Notes under the pieces: generated by a model | Databases searched by the model: none | The model's input: the letters and a program-made list of their open reading frames with translations, nothing else | What the model was told of the DNA's origin: nothing | Assembly: GCF_014637795.1 (NCBI RefSeq) | Contig: NZ_BMFD01000009.1 | Location: 62,001-126,000, forward strand | Length of the DNA stretch: 64,000 nucleotides | Origin: Belliella aquatica | GTDB lineage: Bacteria > Bacteroidota > Bacteroidia > Cytophagales > Cyclobacteriaceae | Reading direction: 5' to 3' | Shown here: positions 42,016 to 51,800 of the stretch, one piece after another | How the letters are laid out: every line of letters starts with the position of its first letter | How positions within the stretch are numbered: the first letter of the stretch is position 1 | Position numbers and translations under genes: made by a program

Positions 42016-42804
42016 TCTAATTAGGCTTTGGAGGGTTGCAAGATAGACCCACTTTTGATCTCTTGATTTTAAGCCTTTTTCTACTGCTGTTCTTTGTTCG
42101 ACTGTAGATTCCATTTCATCATATTCTAAGGCATTGAAAAACTGCACATAATCTGCATACATATTCATCGTCAGATGGGTAGATTTGGCTTCGCTGCCAA
42201 ATGGTAATGCTGTTCTTAACAAAGTCCAACTTCCCATCAATCCTTTTTCGATTCTATTTTGATGAATAGGCATAAAAACTTCTTTTTCAGCATTTTCATA
42301 GTCTAGAAATTTTCCTTCAACTGCCTTCATCAAGTCGAATGAAGCCAACACACCTTTCTTCATTTTAAAATTATCTTTTGTACTAGAAACTTGCTGCATG
42401 TAAGACCTCTGTGCTAGGTCGTGTGTTGATGAAGCTGCTTCAAGTTTGTCACTTACTTGCTTTTCAGTCAAATGTGGATTTGCAATCATATAATATTTGA
42501 TGATATCTTCATTTGTCAATCCTTTCATCATCGTCACAGGATCCTTGAAATATGTAATGGTGATGTATTGAAACTCTCCTTCGTCGGCACCAGATTGCAA
42601 AGACCAAAAATCCCAGCCTAGAATTTTGTTATCGTTGACTGCTGATTGATATACTTTTTCCATAAAGTCTTTATGCTCAATGAAGTCATACATTTGAGAA
42701 GTTTCAACCTTGATAAATTCAAATACCAAATATTTTGTCTCCTGAGCATATACTCTCCCGATTAGGATTATTCCTACAATCAATGATAAAACTGACTTTT
42801 TCAT
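42013..42804 (-). CDS. Exported conserved hypothetical protein, 263 aa
   Basis: Function not recognised. It is a secreted or periplasmic protein with a signal peptide ending GRVYAQ (about residue 21). The remainder is mixed alpha/beta with two similar halves: EFIKVETSQMYDFIEHKDF with GWDFWSLQSG, and later SFDLMKAVEGKFLDYE with GSWTLLRTALP. Each half resembles a dimeric alpha/beta-barrel (ABM/NIPSNAP-like) repeat, which is only an impression. The stop codon is provided by the terminal bases of an adjoining repeat element, so the C terminus may have been changed. Single gene. Confidence 0.72.
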   Translation of the reverse strand: MKKSVLSLIVGIILIGRVYAQETKYLVFEFIKVETSQMYDFIEHKDFMEKVYQSAVNDNKILGWDFWSLQSGADEGEFQYITITYFKDPVTMMKGLTNEDIIKYYMIANPHLTEKQVSDKLEAASSTHDLAQRSYMQQVSSTKDNFKMKKGVLASFDLMKAVEGKFLDYENAEKEVFMPIHQNRIEKGLMGSWTLLRTALPFGSEAKSTHLTMNMYADYVQFFNALEYDEMESTVEQRTAVEKGLKSRDQKWVYLATLQSLIR

Positions 42805-43026
42805 AATATTTATTATTTAGGGTTATTATCAATATATCTGAATATCATAAAATTTAAGAATATAATTTTGATAAAAATAATTTTATCAGTCTTTTTTTAA
42901 TGTACAATACTATTTATTCAAAACTTATGAAAATCAAAAAATTAATGTTTTAGAAAAATCCTTCAAAAAATTCATAGGAATAAAATTTTGATATCCTTAA
43001 CTTTTAAAAAATATTTCTAAAACAAT

Positions 43027-44151
43027 ATGAAACTATCCCGAAGACAATGGCTTAAAAATGCAAGTTTGACAAGTGGATTGGCACTATTGGGTGGGTCTGG
43101 AGCCATAGCTGCCTTAACTTCTTATGAAGAGGAGCATTTTAATCCCCGTCCACTCGCCGATCTCATTCGTCTTGGTAGCAATGAAAATCCATACGGACCT
43201 TCTCTAAAAATGAGAAAAGCGATGGAAAATAGTTTTGACCTCTCTTGTAGATATCCATGGGCCTACAATTCAAGCCTTCAGGAATTAATAGCCAAAAAAG
43301 AAGGGGTTCCAACTGACCATATTGTTCTGACAGCTGGGTCAACAGAGGGTTTGAAAATTGCGGGAATTACTTACGCTAGTAATGGCGGAGAAATCATTTC
43401 AGGCTTACCCACCTTTTTATCCATGATGACTTACTCTGAAGTTTTTGGTGCCAAGATAAATTGGGTTCCTCTTGACACAGAGATGAACTTTGACCTGCCA
43501 GAAATAGAAAAAAGAATCAACTCAAACACCAAGTTAGTCTTCCTATGCAATCCAAATAACCCAACAGGAAAGCTCCTGCCCGCAAAAGAAGTTATGGATT
43601 TTTGTGAATCTGTTAGCAATAAAACAATCGTGTTTAGCGATGAAGCTTACTATGATTATATAGAAGAACCTAATTACCCTTCGATGGTAGAATTAGTAAA
43701 AAAAGGGAAAAACGTTATTGTGTCCAAAACGCTTTCAAAAGTCTATGGGCTCGCAGGAATAAGAATTGGGTATTTGATTGCAAAGCCTGAAATTGCTGAA
43801 AAGCTTTCAGAAAGAATTGTAGCAAATACCAATATGATGGCAATAGAAGCTGGAAAAGCGGCGTTGCTAGATGAGGAATTCTATAATTTTAGCTTAAAGA
43901 AAAATCTCGAAGCTAGAAAATCCATTGAAATCACTTTAGACAACCTAGGCCTTTCTTACCTTCCTTCACAAGCAAATTTTGTGTTTTTTGATGCAAAGCG
44001 AAATGTGATCGAATTGGGAGAACAAATGCTAAAAAAAGGCATAATAGTAGGTCGTCCTTTTCCTCCATACACAGATTGGTGTCGAATTAGCACCGGAACA
44101 CTTGAAGAAGTTGCATTTTTCAACAAGGCAATCACAGAACTTTATACTTAA
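43027..44151 (+). CDS. PLP aminotransferase (HisC-like) with Tat signal
   Basis: A 374-aa fold-type I aminotransferase close to histidinol-phosphate aminotransferase. Motifs are LGSNENPYGPS (substrate loop), NPNNPTGKL, SDEAYYDY and the PLP lysine K238 in TLSKVYGLAGIRIGY. The N terminus is unusual: SRRQWLKNASL plus a hydrophobic stretch (SGLALLGGSGAIAAL) is a twin-arginine export signal, so the folded enzyme with bound PLP probably works in the periplasm. The substrate is unknown and the his operon is not nearby. The GNAT gene follows 4 bp after the stop. Confidence 0.88.
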   Translation: MKLSRRQWLKNASLTSGLALLGGSGAIAALTSYEEEHFNPRPLADLIRLGSNENPYGPSLKMRKAMENSFDLSCRYPWAYNSSLQELIAKKEGVPTDHIVLTAGSTEGLKIAGITYASNGGEIISGLPTFLSMMTYSEVFGAKINWVPLDTEMNFDLPEIEKRINSNTKLVFLCNPNNPTGKLLPAKEVMDFCESVSNKTIVFSDEAYYDYIEEPNYPSMVELVKKGKNVIVSKTLSKVYGLAGIRIGYLIAKPEIAEKLSERIVANTNMMAIEAGKAALLDEEFYNFSLKKNLEARKSIEITLDNLGLSYLPSQANFVFFDAKRNVIELGEQMLKKGIIVGRPFPPYTDWCRISTGTLEEVAFFNKAITELYT

Positions 44152-44155
44152 TATT

Positions 44156-44719
44156 ATGCAAATCGATTTTAATCTGATTTTACAGAACAAGACAATTATT
44201 CTCCGCCCAATTAAAGATTCGGATTTAGAAAATTTGCACCAATTGACAGCAGATTCCAACGCTTGGAAATTCTATACACATGACTTATCTGATTTTGAAG
44301 AATTTAAGGATTGGGTAAAACCTGCTTTGAAGAAAGATAGATTTCAATTTGTCATTCTGCTCAAAGAAAATAACGAAATCGTGGGATCTTCTGCCTTCGG
44401 TAATTTTTCGGTAAGGGACAGAAGAATTGAAATTGGATGGACTTGGTTTGCTAAAAAACATCAAGGGACAGGAATAAATAGTCAAGTAAAGCAGCTGATG
44501 TTGGAATATGCTTTTGAGAAACTTTACATAGAAAGAGTTGAGTTCAAAACTGATGTTCTGAATGCTCAAGCTAGAGCCTCGCTTAAGAATATTGGCGCTA
44601 TAGAAGAAGGTGTATTGAGAAGTCACACCTTGATGGCAAAAAGTAGAAGAAGAGACACCATCTATTATAGTATATTAAAATCAGAGTGGAATCATATCAA
44701 AAGAGAAAACGAGTGGTAA
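44156..44719 (+). CDS. GNAT N-acetyltransferase (RimJ/RimL type)
   Basis: A 187-aa acetyltransferase of the ribosomal-protein-alanine acetyltransferase type. Motifs are ILRPIKDSDLENLHQL (N-terminal strand-helix), WTWFAKKHQGTGINSQVKQL (acetyl-CoA loop), and VEFKTDVLNAQARASLKNIG with GVLRSHTLM at the end. These enzymes acetylate amines with acetyl-CoA; the substrate is unknown. The ATG at 44156 is 4 bp after the aminotransferase stop; an in-frame TTG at 44102 was rejected. Cotranscription with the aminotransferase is likely, yet one product is predicted to be exported and the other cytoplasmic. Confidence 0.88.
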   Translation: MQIDFNLILQNKTIILRPIKDSDLENLHQLTADSNAWKFYTHDLSDFEEFKDWVKPALKKDRFQFVILLKENNEIVGSSAFGNFSVRDRRIEIGWTWFAKKHQGTGINSQVKQLMLEYAFEKLYIERVEFKTDVLNAQARASLKNIGAIEEGVLRSHTLMAKSRRRDTIYYSILKSEWNHIKRENEW

Positions 44720-44731
44720 AACAAATCCAAA

Positions 44732-45148
44732 ATGATAGATCATATTCTTAAAATTGAAAAAATAGGGAAAAAGTTACTTCGGTTTGGGATGGTTGCATAC
44801 CTCCTATTTATTGGAACACTCAATTTTAATAATACCCTAATTTCAAATAATGACTGGATTCAAAGCACAATATTATTCACTATTGTGCTTGTTACGGCAG
44901 TTTTGCTATTGATGCATTTCAAAAAACCAAAACTAGGTGCTATTGGGGGATTTCTTGCTGCATTACTTTTCTTAATCACCGTAATTTATCTCTCCTATCT
45001 TGAAATCAGCTCAGGAATACCTATTTCCTTGGTCTTCCTTCATGTCATCAAGGATATCATGCTCACTTTTGCTGCAATTATCTTAGCTGGTGAATCTCTC
45101 AAAGAAATGATTCGAGAAAAAATAACAAAGCCATTCCCAGTGAGATAG
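44732..45148 (+). CDS. Four-TM membrane protein, hypothetical, 138 aa
   Basis: An integral membrane protein with four predicted TM segments (about 18-32, 43-60, 70-92 and 101-120). It has a positively charged N terminus (KIEKIGKKLLRF) and C terminus (EKITKPFPVR). The order of segments recalls DUF417-type proteins, but the match is too weak to name a family. It follows the GNAT gene by 12 bp and closes the operon. Its stop codon lies inside the terminator hairpin. Confidence 0.72.
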   Translation: MIDHILKIEKIGKKLLRFGMVAYLLFIGTLNFNNTLISNNDWIQSTILFTIVLVTAVLLLMHFKKPKLGAIGGFLAALLFLITVIYLSYLEISSGIPISLVFLHVIKDIMLTFAAIILAGESLKEMIREKITKPFPVR

Positions 45149-45165
45149 GAATGGCTTTGTTTTCA
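45124..45165 (+). terminator. Bidirectional terminator
   Basis: A 14-bp perfect stem (aacaaagccattcc/ggaatggctttgtt) has T-rich flanks on both sides, between the convergent 4-TM protein and TonB-dependent receptor genes. The left arm lies in the last codons of the 4-TM protein. Confidence 0.9.
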
Positions 45166-45176
45166 TTGGAATCAAA

Positions 45177-47960
45177 TTAATCTTGCGCTTGTGGTCTTGC
45201 TCCGGCAAAGCTTCTTAAATTATATGTTAAGCTTAACATAAAGAATTGCGTCAATACTTGTGTTCTTTCATCTTGAATGAAGACATCCGTCACGTTTCTC
45301 GATATACTCGTGTTTTGATTGAGTAAATCAAAGATGGAGAGTTTCACTTCTAGCTTTTCGTTCGATCCAAATCTATAGCCTAAATCTGCATTTACCAACC
45401 AAATAGACCGATCAAACGCTTCGCCTAAGCCACTGTAGATCTGATTATTGATATTGGTGCTAATAAATAGTCCTCCTAGAAATTGCCAATAGAAATCAAT
45501 TCTCGTGTTTTGAGTGTAGAAATTGTTGTTCAAAGATTCTTGAAGACTACTTCTGACCATTGTATAATTTCCTTCTGTATTGAAATTAAAATCTACACGT
45601 TCACTGATATTACTACTCAAGCCTATTCCTTGACCAAAAGATGTGTTTTTATTGACATTGAGTCTTTCGTTAATTATACCGGGTCTATTGGAATAATTTG
45701 CTCTAGTACTTAGATTGATGTTACTTTTAATTAAAGATACTGGAAAGCCAAATGATAAATAAGATCTTGCATCCCAGAAACCGTCAAGGTTGATCGGTCT
45801 ATTGAACTGCCCTCCCTGTCTTAGTAATACATCGCCATCAATCAATGTATCCCTAGCAGCGATGAATGTCGAGTTACCTAAGTAGTTATTTCTTTTTGAT
45901 CCAGATACGAACATAAAGAAAGATCTAGAAGATTCTGTATCCACTCTTCTAATTCTAGCAAATAATCTTTGTTCATATTCTTGAACAAGATCTGGATTTC
46001 CTGCAAAAATCTGAATTGGATTTCTATTGTCAATCAAAGACTGTAATTGTCTAATTGACGGAGCATCAGTACTCGCTCTATAATCTAACCTGATATTTGT
46101 TTGCTCTGAAATGTTGTAATTTATGACAGCTCTCGGAATTAAGTTTTGGAAGGTTCTTTGTGTATTTTCAAACCCAGGAAATAATCGATCACTATTCAAC
46201 TTTGATACTTCATAATCCAATGAAGTGAAAATCCTCCACTTTTCATTGTTAAATCGATATCCAATTCCACTTTGCTGTTGTAGATACCTGTTTTCAAATT
46301 GATTTGAAAGTGCACTGTCTAGTTCAAAGAATGTAGATTCTGCTTGTCTTTGTAAAACATCCTGATCCGTTTTCCCGATATCATTTCCAATTCTGTATTG
46401 TAATCTCAACTGAGAACTCTTGCTCAAAGGCTCACTATAATCTAGACTAACTCTATAATTTAAACTATTAGAATTACTGATTGAATTTTGAATTAAGCTA
46501 TCTACTTGCGAAGTGCCAAAATCTGTATTCACTGAGGTCAAACGAGAATTTCGTTCTGACTCGTTCATTCTTGAAGTAACGTTTGTAGATAAAACTCTTC
46601 CTTCCTTGGCGAATTTATAGCGGTAGGTAAAGTCGTTGTCAAAACTCATCCATTTATTATCTCCGAGTGTGACGTTATTGATCTGATTGATAGGATTCTC
46701 CGTATCAAATAAATTTTGAGCAGTAGTTTCACTTCTAGACTGACTCACAGCATAACTCAGTCTCGGCCTCCAAATAATGGCTGATCGCTCAGATATATCA
46801 TAATCCAGCCTAAATTCCAGACGATGTCTTTGAGATTCGTTGGTATTTCTCGTGTCTTGGTTGTAAAGCTGTAAACTGTCACTAGGTAATATGTAAGTTC
46901 TCGAAGAGGTTCTACTCAAGACATTGCTATTGTCATTAAAAAAGTATGAACCTGTGAATTTGGCTTTTCCATCATCAAATTTATCTGAGAAATTGACACC
47001 TACAGCATTGGTAACTGTAATTCCATCACGCTCACGAGTTTGAAGCGCATTTCCACCACCTCGTCCACCACGACCGCCACCACCTGCTTGACCTCCGTTT
47101 TCACCCAAAGCACCAGACAAGTCGTCAGAGGAGAAGTTTTGTTGATTTATATTATTAGTCAAGCCAAGGACTGTAGTTCTTCGCGTACCATTGAAGAAGT
47201 TCAACGAGCCAGTTGCTATGTAATTGTTATCCGTTCCATATCCTCCTGAAAGCCTACCAAACAAACCTGATTTCACTTCTTTCTTAGTGATAATGTTGAT
47301 AGTTTTGGTGGTATTACCATCGTCAAATCCAGTAAGGACTGCTTGATCACTTCTTTGATCCAAAAACTCAATTTTATCTATAATTTCAACAGGAATATTA
47401 GCCATCGCAACGGCTGGATTTTCTCCGAAAAATGGTTCCCCATCGACTAGAACCCGACCGACAATTTCACCTTGAACTTCAATCGTTCCATTTCTAATCA
47501 GCACTCCAGGCATTTTGCCGATCAATTCATCGGCATTTGCTTGAGGTCTTGTTTTGAACGCATTGGCATTGAAAGCAACGGTATCACCTCTAACCTCTCC
47601 CGTAAGCACTTGTGCTTTGATTTCAAAAGTTTCGAGAAGCTCACCATCCTCAGAAATCTCAATATCTCCGATATCTACTCCATCAAAATTCTCTATTGTT
47701 TTGGTGAATTTTGAATATCCCACGAAAGACACTTCTACATTGTAAGTATTGATTGTCGGTCTTTGAAATGAAAATTTACCAGCACCATCCGTAAAGGTGG
47801 AAGAAATGGTTTCCCCAAATTCCGATTTGACAAAGACATAAGCGCCTGGTAGCGTCTCTTTAGTTACTTTATCTACTACTCTTCCAGAAATTGTAGATTG
47901 ACCAAAAGTGAGATTGACACTGAAAAAGAAGGTGAAAAGAATTATACTTACTCGAATCAT
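45177..47960 (-). CDS. TonB-dependent receptor (outer-membrane beta-barrel type 3)
   Basis: A 927-aa outer-membrane protein. The ATG at 47960 begins a clean signal peptide (RVSIILFTFFFSVNLTFGQ); earlier Met codons add a non-signal extension. A CarboxypepD_reg domain (about 22-105, ISGRVVDKVTKETLPGAYVF) is followed by a plug-like region (about 115-235; LIGKMPGVLIRNGTIEVQGE and RVLVDGEPFFGENPAVA) and a long barrel. A glycine-rich insert (GGQAGGGGRGGRGGG, about residue 300) lies in a predicted loop. No SusD partner is adjacent, so the ligand is probably a peptide, ion or small organic molecule; it cannot be assigned. Confidence 0.9.
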   Translation of the reverse strand: MIRVSIILFTFFFSVNLTFGQSTISGRVVDKVTKETLPGAYVFVKSEFGETISSTFTDGAGKFSFQRPTINTYNVEVSFVGYSKFTKTIENFDGVDIGDIEISEDGELLETFEIKAQVLTGEVRGDTVAFNANAFKTRPQANADELIGKMPGVLIRNGTIEVQGEIVGRVLVDGEPFFGENPAVAMANIPVEIIDKIEFLDQRSDQAVLTGFDDGNTTKTINIITKKEVKSGLFGRLSGGYGTDNNYIATGSLNFFNGTRRTTVLGLTNNINQQNFSSDDLSGALGENGGQAGGGGRGGRGGGNALQTRERDGITVTNAVGVNFSDKFDDGKAKFTGSYFFNDNSNVLSRTSSRTYILPSDSLQLYNQDTRNTNESQRHRLEFRLDYDISERSAIIWRPRLSYAVSQSRSETTAQNLFDTENPINQINNVTLGDNKWMSFDNDFTYRYKFAKEGRVLSTNVTSRMNESERNSRLTSVNTDFGTSQVDSLIQNSISNSNSLNYRVSLDYSEPLSKSSQLRLQYRIGNDIGKTDQDVLQRQAESTFFELDSALSNQFENRYLQQQSGIGYRFNNEKWRIFTSLDYEVSKLNSDRLFPGFENTQRTFQNLIPRAVINYNISEQTNIRLDYRASTDAPSIRQLQSLIDNRNPIQIFAGNPDLVQEYEQRLFARIRRVDTESSRSFFMFVSGSKRNNYLGNSTFIAARDTLIDGDVLLRQGGQFNRPINLDGFWDARSYLSFGFPVSLIKSNINLSTRANYSNRPGIINERLNVNKNTSFGQGIGLSSNISERVDFNFNTEGNYTMVRSSLQESLNNNFYTQNTRIDFYWQFLGGLFISTNINNQIYSGLGEAFDRSIWLVNADLGYRFGSNEKLEVKLSIFDLLNQNTSISRNVTDVFIQDERTQVLTQFFMLSLTYNLRSFAGARPQAQD

Positions 47961-48255
47961 TATTTTGATTATATTAGGTTTGAATCTTTTAAAAGAAATA
48001 ATATTTCTCTTAAAACAGATATACAAATTTAGGTTTGCTTTTAAGAGTAGGCAAACCACTAGTCAAATACCAATATTTGAAATGAATTGTTTATTTTACT
48101 GGTCTTTAAAACAAGATAAAAGGTCAAATAATGTCGCTAACAAACACTATTAATTAAATATCACGACCAATAATCGTGTTAAATCAATAGGTTTAATTCA
48201 TAAATTTACCGATTGTAATAAATGCACATTTTAACCCTATAAAATCACAAAAACT

Positions 48256-48726
48256 ATGAAAAAAACATTGAATTTATGTCTCACACTTTCTTGCATCTTT
48301 CTCATTCTTAGTTGTCAAAAATCAAATCAATCGGATGAAATTATTGTTGATGATGCCATCTTTGAAGCTGATGAATTTTCTGAGGAATTTAAGAATGAGC
48401 ATACAGCAATTAATTCGTTAGACTACATGGGGATTTATTCAGGAGTACTTCCTTGTGCTGACTGCGAAGGAATTCAAACCTCTATAGAATTAGGAAGTGG
48501 AAATTCTTACGTTAAAAAAGTAATTTATTTGGGTAAAGATGACCAACAGGTCGTAGAGACAGGCGGTACATTCACTTGGAACGATGCTGGGAATACCATT
48601 ACCTTAAATGAAGAAACTGCCCCAAATCAATATTTTGTTGGTGAAAATGTACTCTTTCACTTAGATATCGATGGGAATAGAATATCAGGAGATTTGGCAT
48701 CAAAATATGAGCTTAGAAAAGAATAA
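48256..48726 (+). CDS. NlpE-like N-terminal domain lipoprotein
   Basis: A 156-aa lipoprotein (signal ending IFLILSC, C20). The body (about 55-156) matches the NlpE N-terminal domain: YMGIYSGVLPCADCEGIQTSIEL with its conserved CxxC, GGTFTWNDAGNTITLNE, and ENVLFHLDIDGNRISGDL. In E. coli NlpE activates the Cpx envelope-stress response after surface contact or copper stress. Here only the N-terminal domain is present, and no copper or Cpx genes are next to it, so function is inferred from the family only. Between the lipid anchor and the domain lies an acidic linker. Confidence 0.87.
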   Translation: MKKTLNLCLTLSCIFLILSCQKSNQSDEIIVDDAIFEADEFSEEFKNEHTAINSLDYMGIYSGVLPCADCEGIQTSIELGSGNSYVKKVIYLGKDDQQVVETGGTFTWNDAGNTITLNEETAPNQYFVGENVLFHLDIDGNRISGDLASKYELRKE

Positions 48727-48770
48727 AAGAAAGATTCTTTGTTAGTTTCATATTCAATATCTCTTCGAGT

Positions 48771-48806
48771 AAAAAGACCCGATCTTGCGACCGGGTCTCT
48801 TTTTGG
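48771..48806 (+). terminator. Terminator of the NlpE-like gene
   Basis: A 7-bp core stem (agacccg/cgggtct, 48775-48781 and 48792-48798) has a 10-base loop and is followed by c and T5. An A5 run on the other side also suits the minus-strand protease gene. Confidence 0.85.
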
Positions 48807-48853
48807 TTTGAATTCCTTCACTTAGATGAAGGATTTTTTATAAAGAACATCAC

Positions 48854-51800
48854 CTATTTTACATCCTTCAGTAATTCCTCAACGGCTTTTTCCAACTGCT
48901 GATCTACGCCTTTGTCAATTTTACCTGGCATATTTTTCACTTGAAACTGAGGTGCTGTTTCATTGTTTTCCATCCACTCTCCTGCTTTATTTTTAGCAGA
49001 GACTGGCACTACACCCCATCTGGTTCCGTCAGGTAAAGATTCCCATCCTGCAAAGGAACATGTTCCTGGAGTAGGCATTCCTACTGTTTTTCCAATATTC
49101 AAGTCAGTATAACCACAAGCGAAACAATGTCCATCAGAGTAATTTGCTTCATTGAACATCGCCAAAGTTGGCTTAGTCCATCTGAAAGTTGGTTCATAAC
49201 CCAAATCTCTATCTTCAGTAGCGTAGGTGATGAATTTTTCACCTGTAAAGAACATTGCCAAATCTGCAACCAAATCTCCTCCACCATTGAAGCGGGTATC
49301 TACAATCACACCTTCTTTGTCATGGAATTTACCCATCATTTCTTCGTAGGTATTTCTGTAAGGTCCATCAGACATGCCTGGAATATGGACATAGCCTAAT
49401 TTTCCATCAGATAATTTCTCAACTTCTTCTTGATTCTTTTTTACCCAACGGGTGTAAAGCAATCTGTTCTCTTCGCCAATAGAAATTGGTTTCACAGTGA
49501 TCTGTTGACGGCTTCCATTACTTGGGTCTACTACTTCTAGAAGTGTAAACTTATCTGCTTTTCTATTGAAATACTGTGCGACATCTCGATCAGAGGCGAT
49601 CAATTCTCCATCCACTTTTTCGATGATCATTCCAGCTTTCACATTGATGCTAGATTTATCTAAAGGTGAACCTTTGATGATTTCACTGATCTTAATTCCA
49701 GGACCTTTATGTGTATAATCCATAAATATCCCTAAAGATGCTGTTGCGTCAGCCTGAGGAATACTTCTGTTGTATCTCGCTCCAGCATGAGAGACATTCA
49801 ATTCACCTATCAGTTCTGAAAGCATTTCTGCAAACTCATAGCCATTACCAATATGTGGCAAATGTTTTTCGTAGGATGTAGCCAAAGCTTCCCAATCTAC
49901 CCCATGCATATCAGGAGTGTAGAATGCACCTTGTGTTCTGATTTTGATATGTTCAAAAAGATGCGCTCTTTCCGCTTCAGTATCCATACTCATTTCACCA
50001 GAAATCTTAATAGCTTCGCGCTTTGTTCCAATGTTTGTAATTTTGGCAATGCTACCACCACTCAAGAGATAAAGATTTTTCATTTCCTTATCCCATTCCA
50101 AACTTCCACTTCCAGCATCAAGCTTCAATTCCATTTTGGTTTCCTTGGTTCTCAGATCAGTGCTCCAAAGGTTCATTCCCTTTTCGAATCTGGCTAGATA
50201 ATAAAGTTTCTCCCCTTCCTTATCCAAGACTGCATCACCTAAAGAAGAAGAATGAATTGTTAATCTAGCTTTGCGCTCTTTCAAGTCTTCCCAATCGAAC
50301 TTAAGCTCCTCGACTTTTTTATCATCTTTCTTCTCGTCTTTCTTTTCATCCTTTTTCTCTTCTCCACCTTTGTTAGCTTTCTCTACTTCTTTCATCAAGT
50401 CGTAGTCATCTTTGCTTAAGTTGAATTTTTCAAAGGCATCTTTGGTAAAGAAAAGCGTGTAAACATCATTTTGCGCTCCACCACTTGTGGCAAAACCCTT
50501 CAAGCCATCTCTATTCGAGAACCAAAGCATTTGTTTGCCTCCATTGACCCATTTGGCACTTCTGTCTCCATAACCACTTTGAGTAAGATTTTCCATAGGT
50601 TTTTTGCCAGTTGCATCAAGCAATACAATCTCACCATTGGCCATCGTAGGTCTGTAAGATGCCAAAAGCCACTTGCTATCAGGACTCCAATTGAAATATT
50701 GATCTCCATCACGCATGTGCATCAAATGCTCAGGCCCCATCAATGTTACCGAAGTTTTAGATGCTAAATCCATCACGATCAACTTTCTCCTTGCCTCGAT
50801 ATAGGCTAATTTCTTTCCATCAGGAGAAATGATCGGTTGGTAATTGTCAAATTCATTAGAAACCAAAGGCTCTTCCTGAATCAATGTACTCGCATAGAAA
50901 AATGGCTCTTCTTTATCTCTTATCTTTTTTGCTTGATAGATTCTCCACTTCCCATCTCTTTCACTCGCATAGACAATCGACTTCCCATCGGGAGCAAACT
51001 GTACAAATTGCTCTTGTTCTGGTGTATTGGTAATTCTTTTTGTTAAGGAGCCATCCACAGATGTCACAAACACTTCCCCTCTTGCTATAAATGCAATTTC
51101 TTTCCCATCAGGTGAAATCGACATTTCTCTTACTCCTCCATTAATGGAAATATAACTATCGGTGTTACTTATTGGCTGAGTCTTGATAGACACTTGAACT
51201 TTTTTCGGGCTTTCTCCTTCTTTCAATGTATAAAGCTCTCCATCATAAGAAAATGACATGGTTCCATTTTCAGCGATGGATAAAAATCTCACCGGGAAAT
51301 CTTTCAACTCCGTTAAGGCTTTCTTTTGAGATGGGTTTTCCAAATTCATTTTGAAAACATTGAAACTTCCATTCTCTTCAGATAGGTAATAAATATCCTT
51401 TTCCCCTGGTGCGAAAACTGGATTTCTATCTTCACCACCGAAGCTTGTCAGCATCTTATGACTTTTACTAGCTACATCGTACACCCAGATGTCTCTGGTG
51501 ATCGCAGATTGATGTCTTTTTCTCCACTCGTTTTCTCCACCCTTCTTGTCATGATAGATCATCTTTTTTCCATCAGCACTAACTTTCACATATTCAGCTG
51601 GCAATGTCCAAACTTGATCTATTCTACCACCTTTCACCGGCACTTGATACAATTCTGGCTGAGAACCTGTTGGGTACTGTCTATGCTCTGCCAAATCCTG
51701 ACGAACACCACCAAAAATTACCGTTTGACCATCCGCTGAGAAAGTGTAGGGCATTTCATCGCTAGAATGATAAGTCAATCTAGTAGCGGCACCACCTTCA

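Noticed and set aside
50329-50372. Short tandem repeat KDEKKDEKKDDKK in the S41 protease gene
   Set aside because: It is a normal charged linker between propeller and protease domains, with no sign of phase variation outside this compositional bias.
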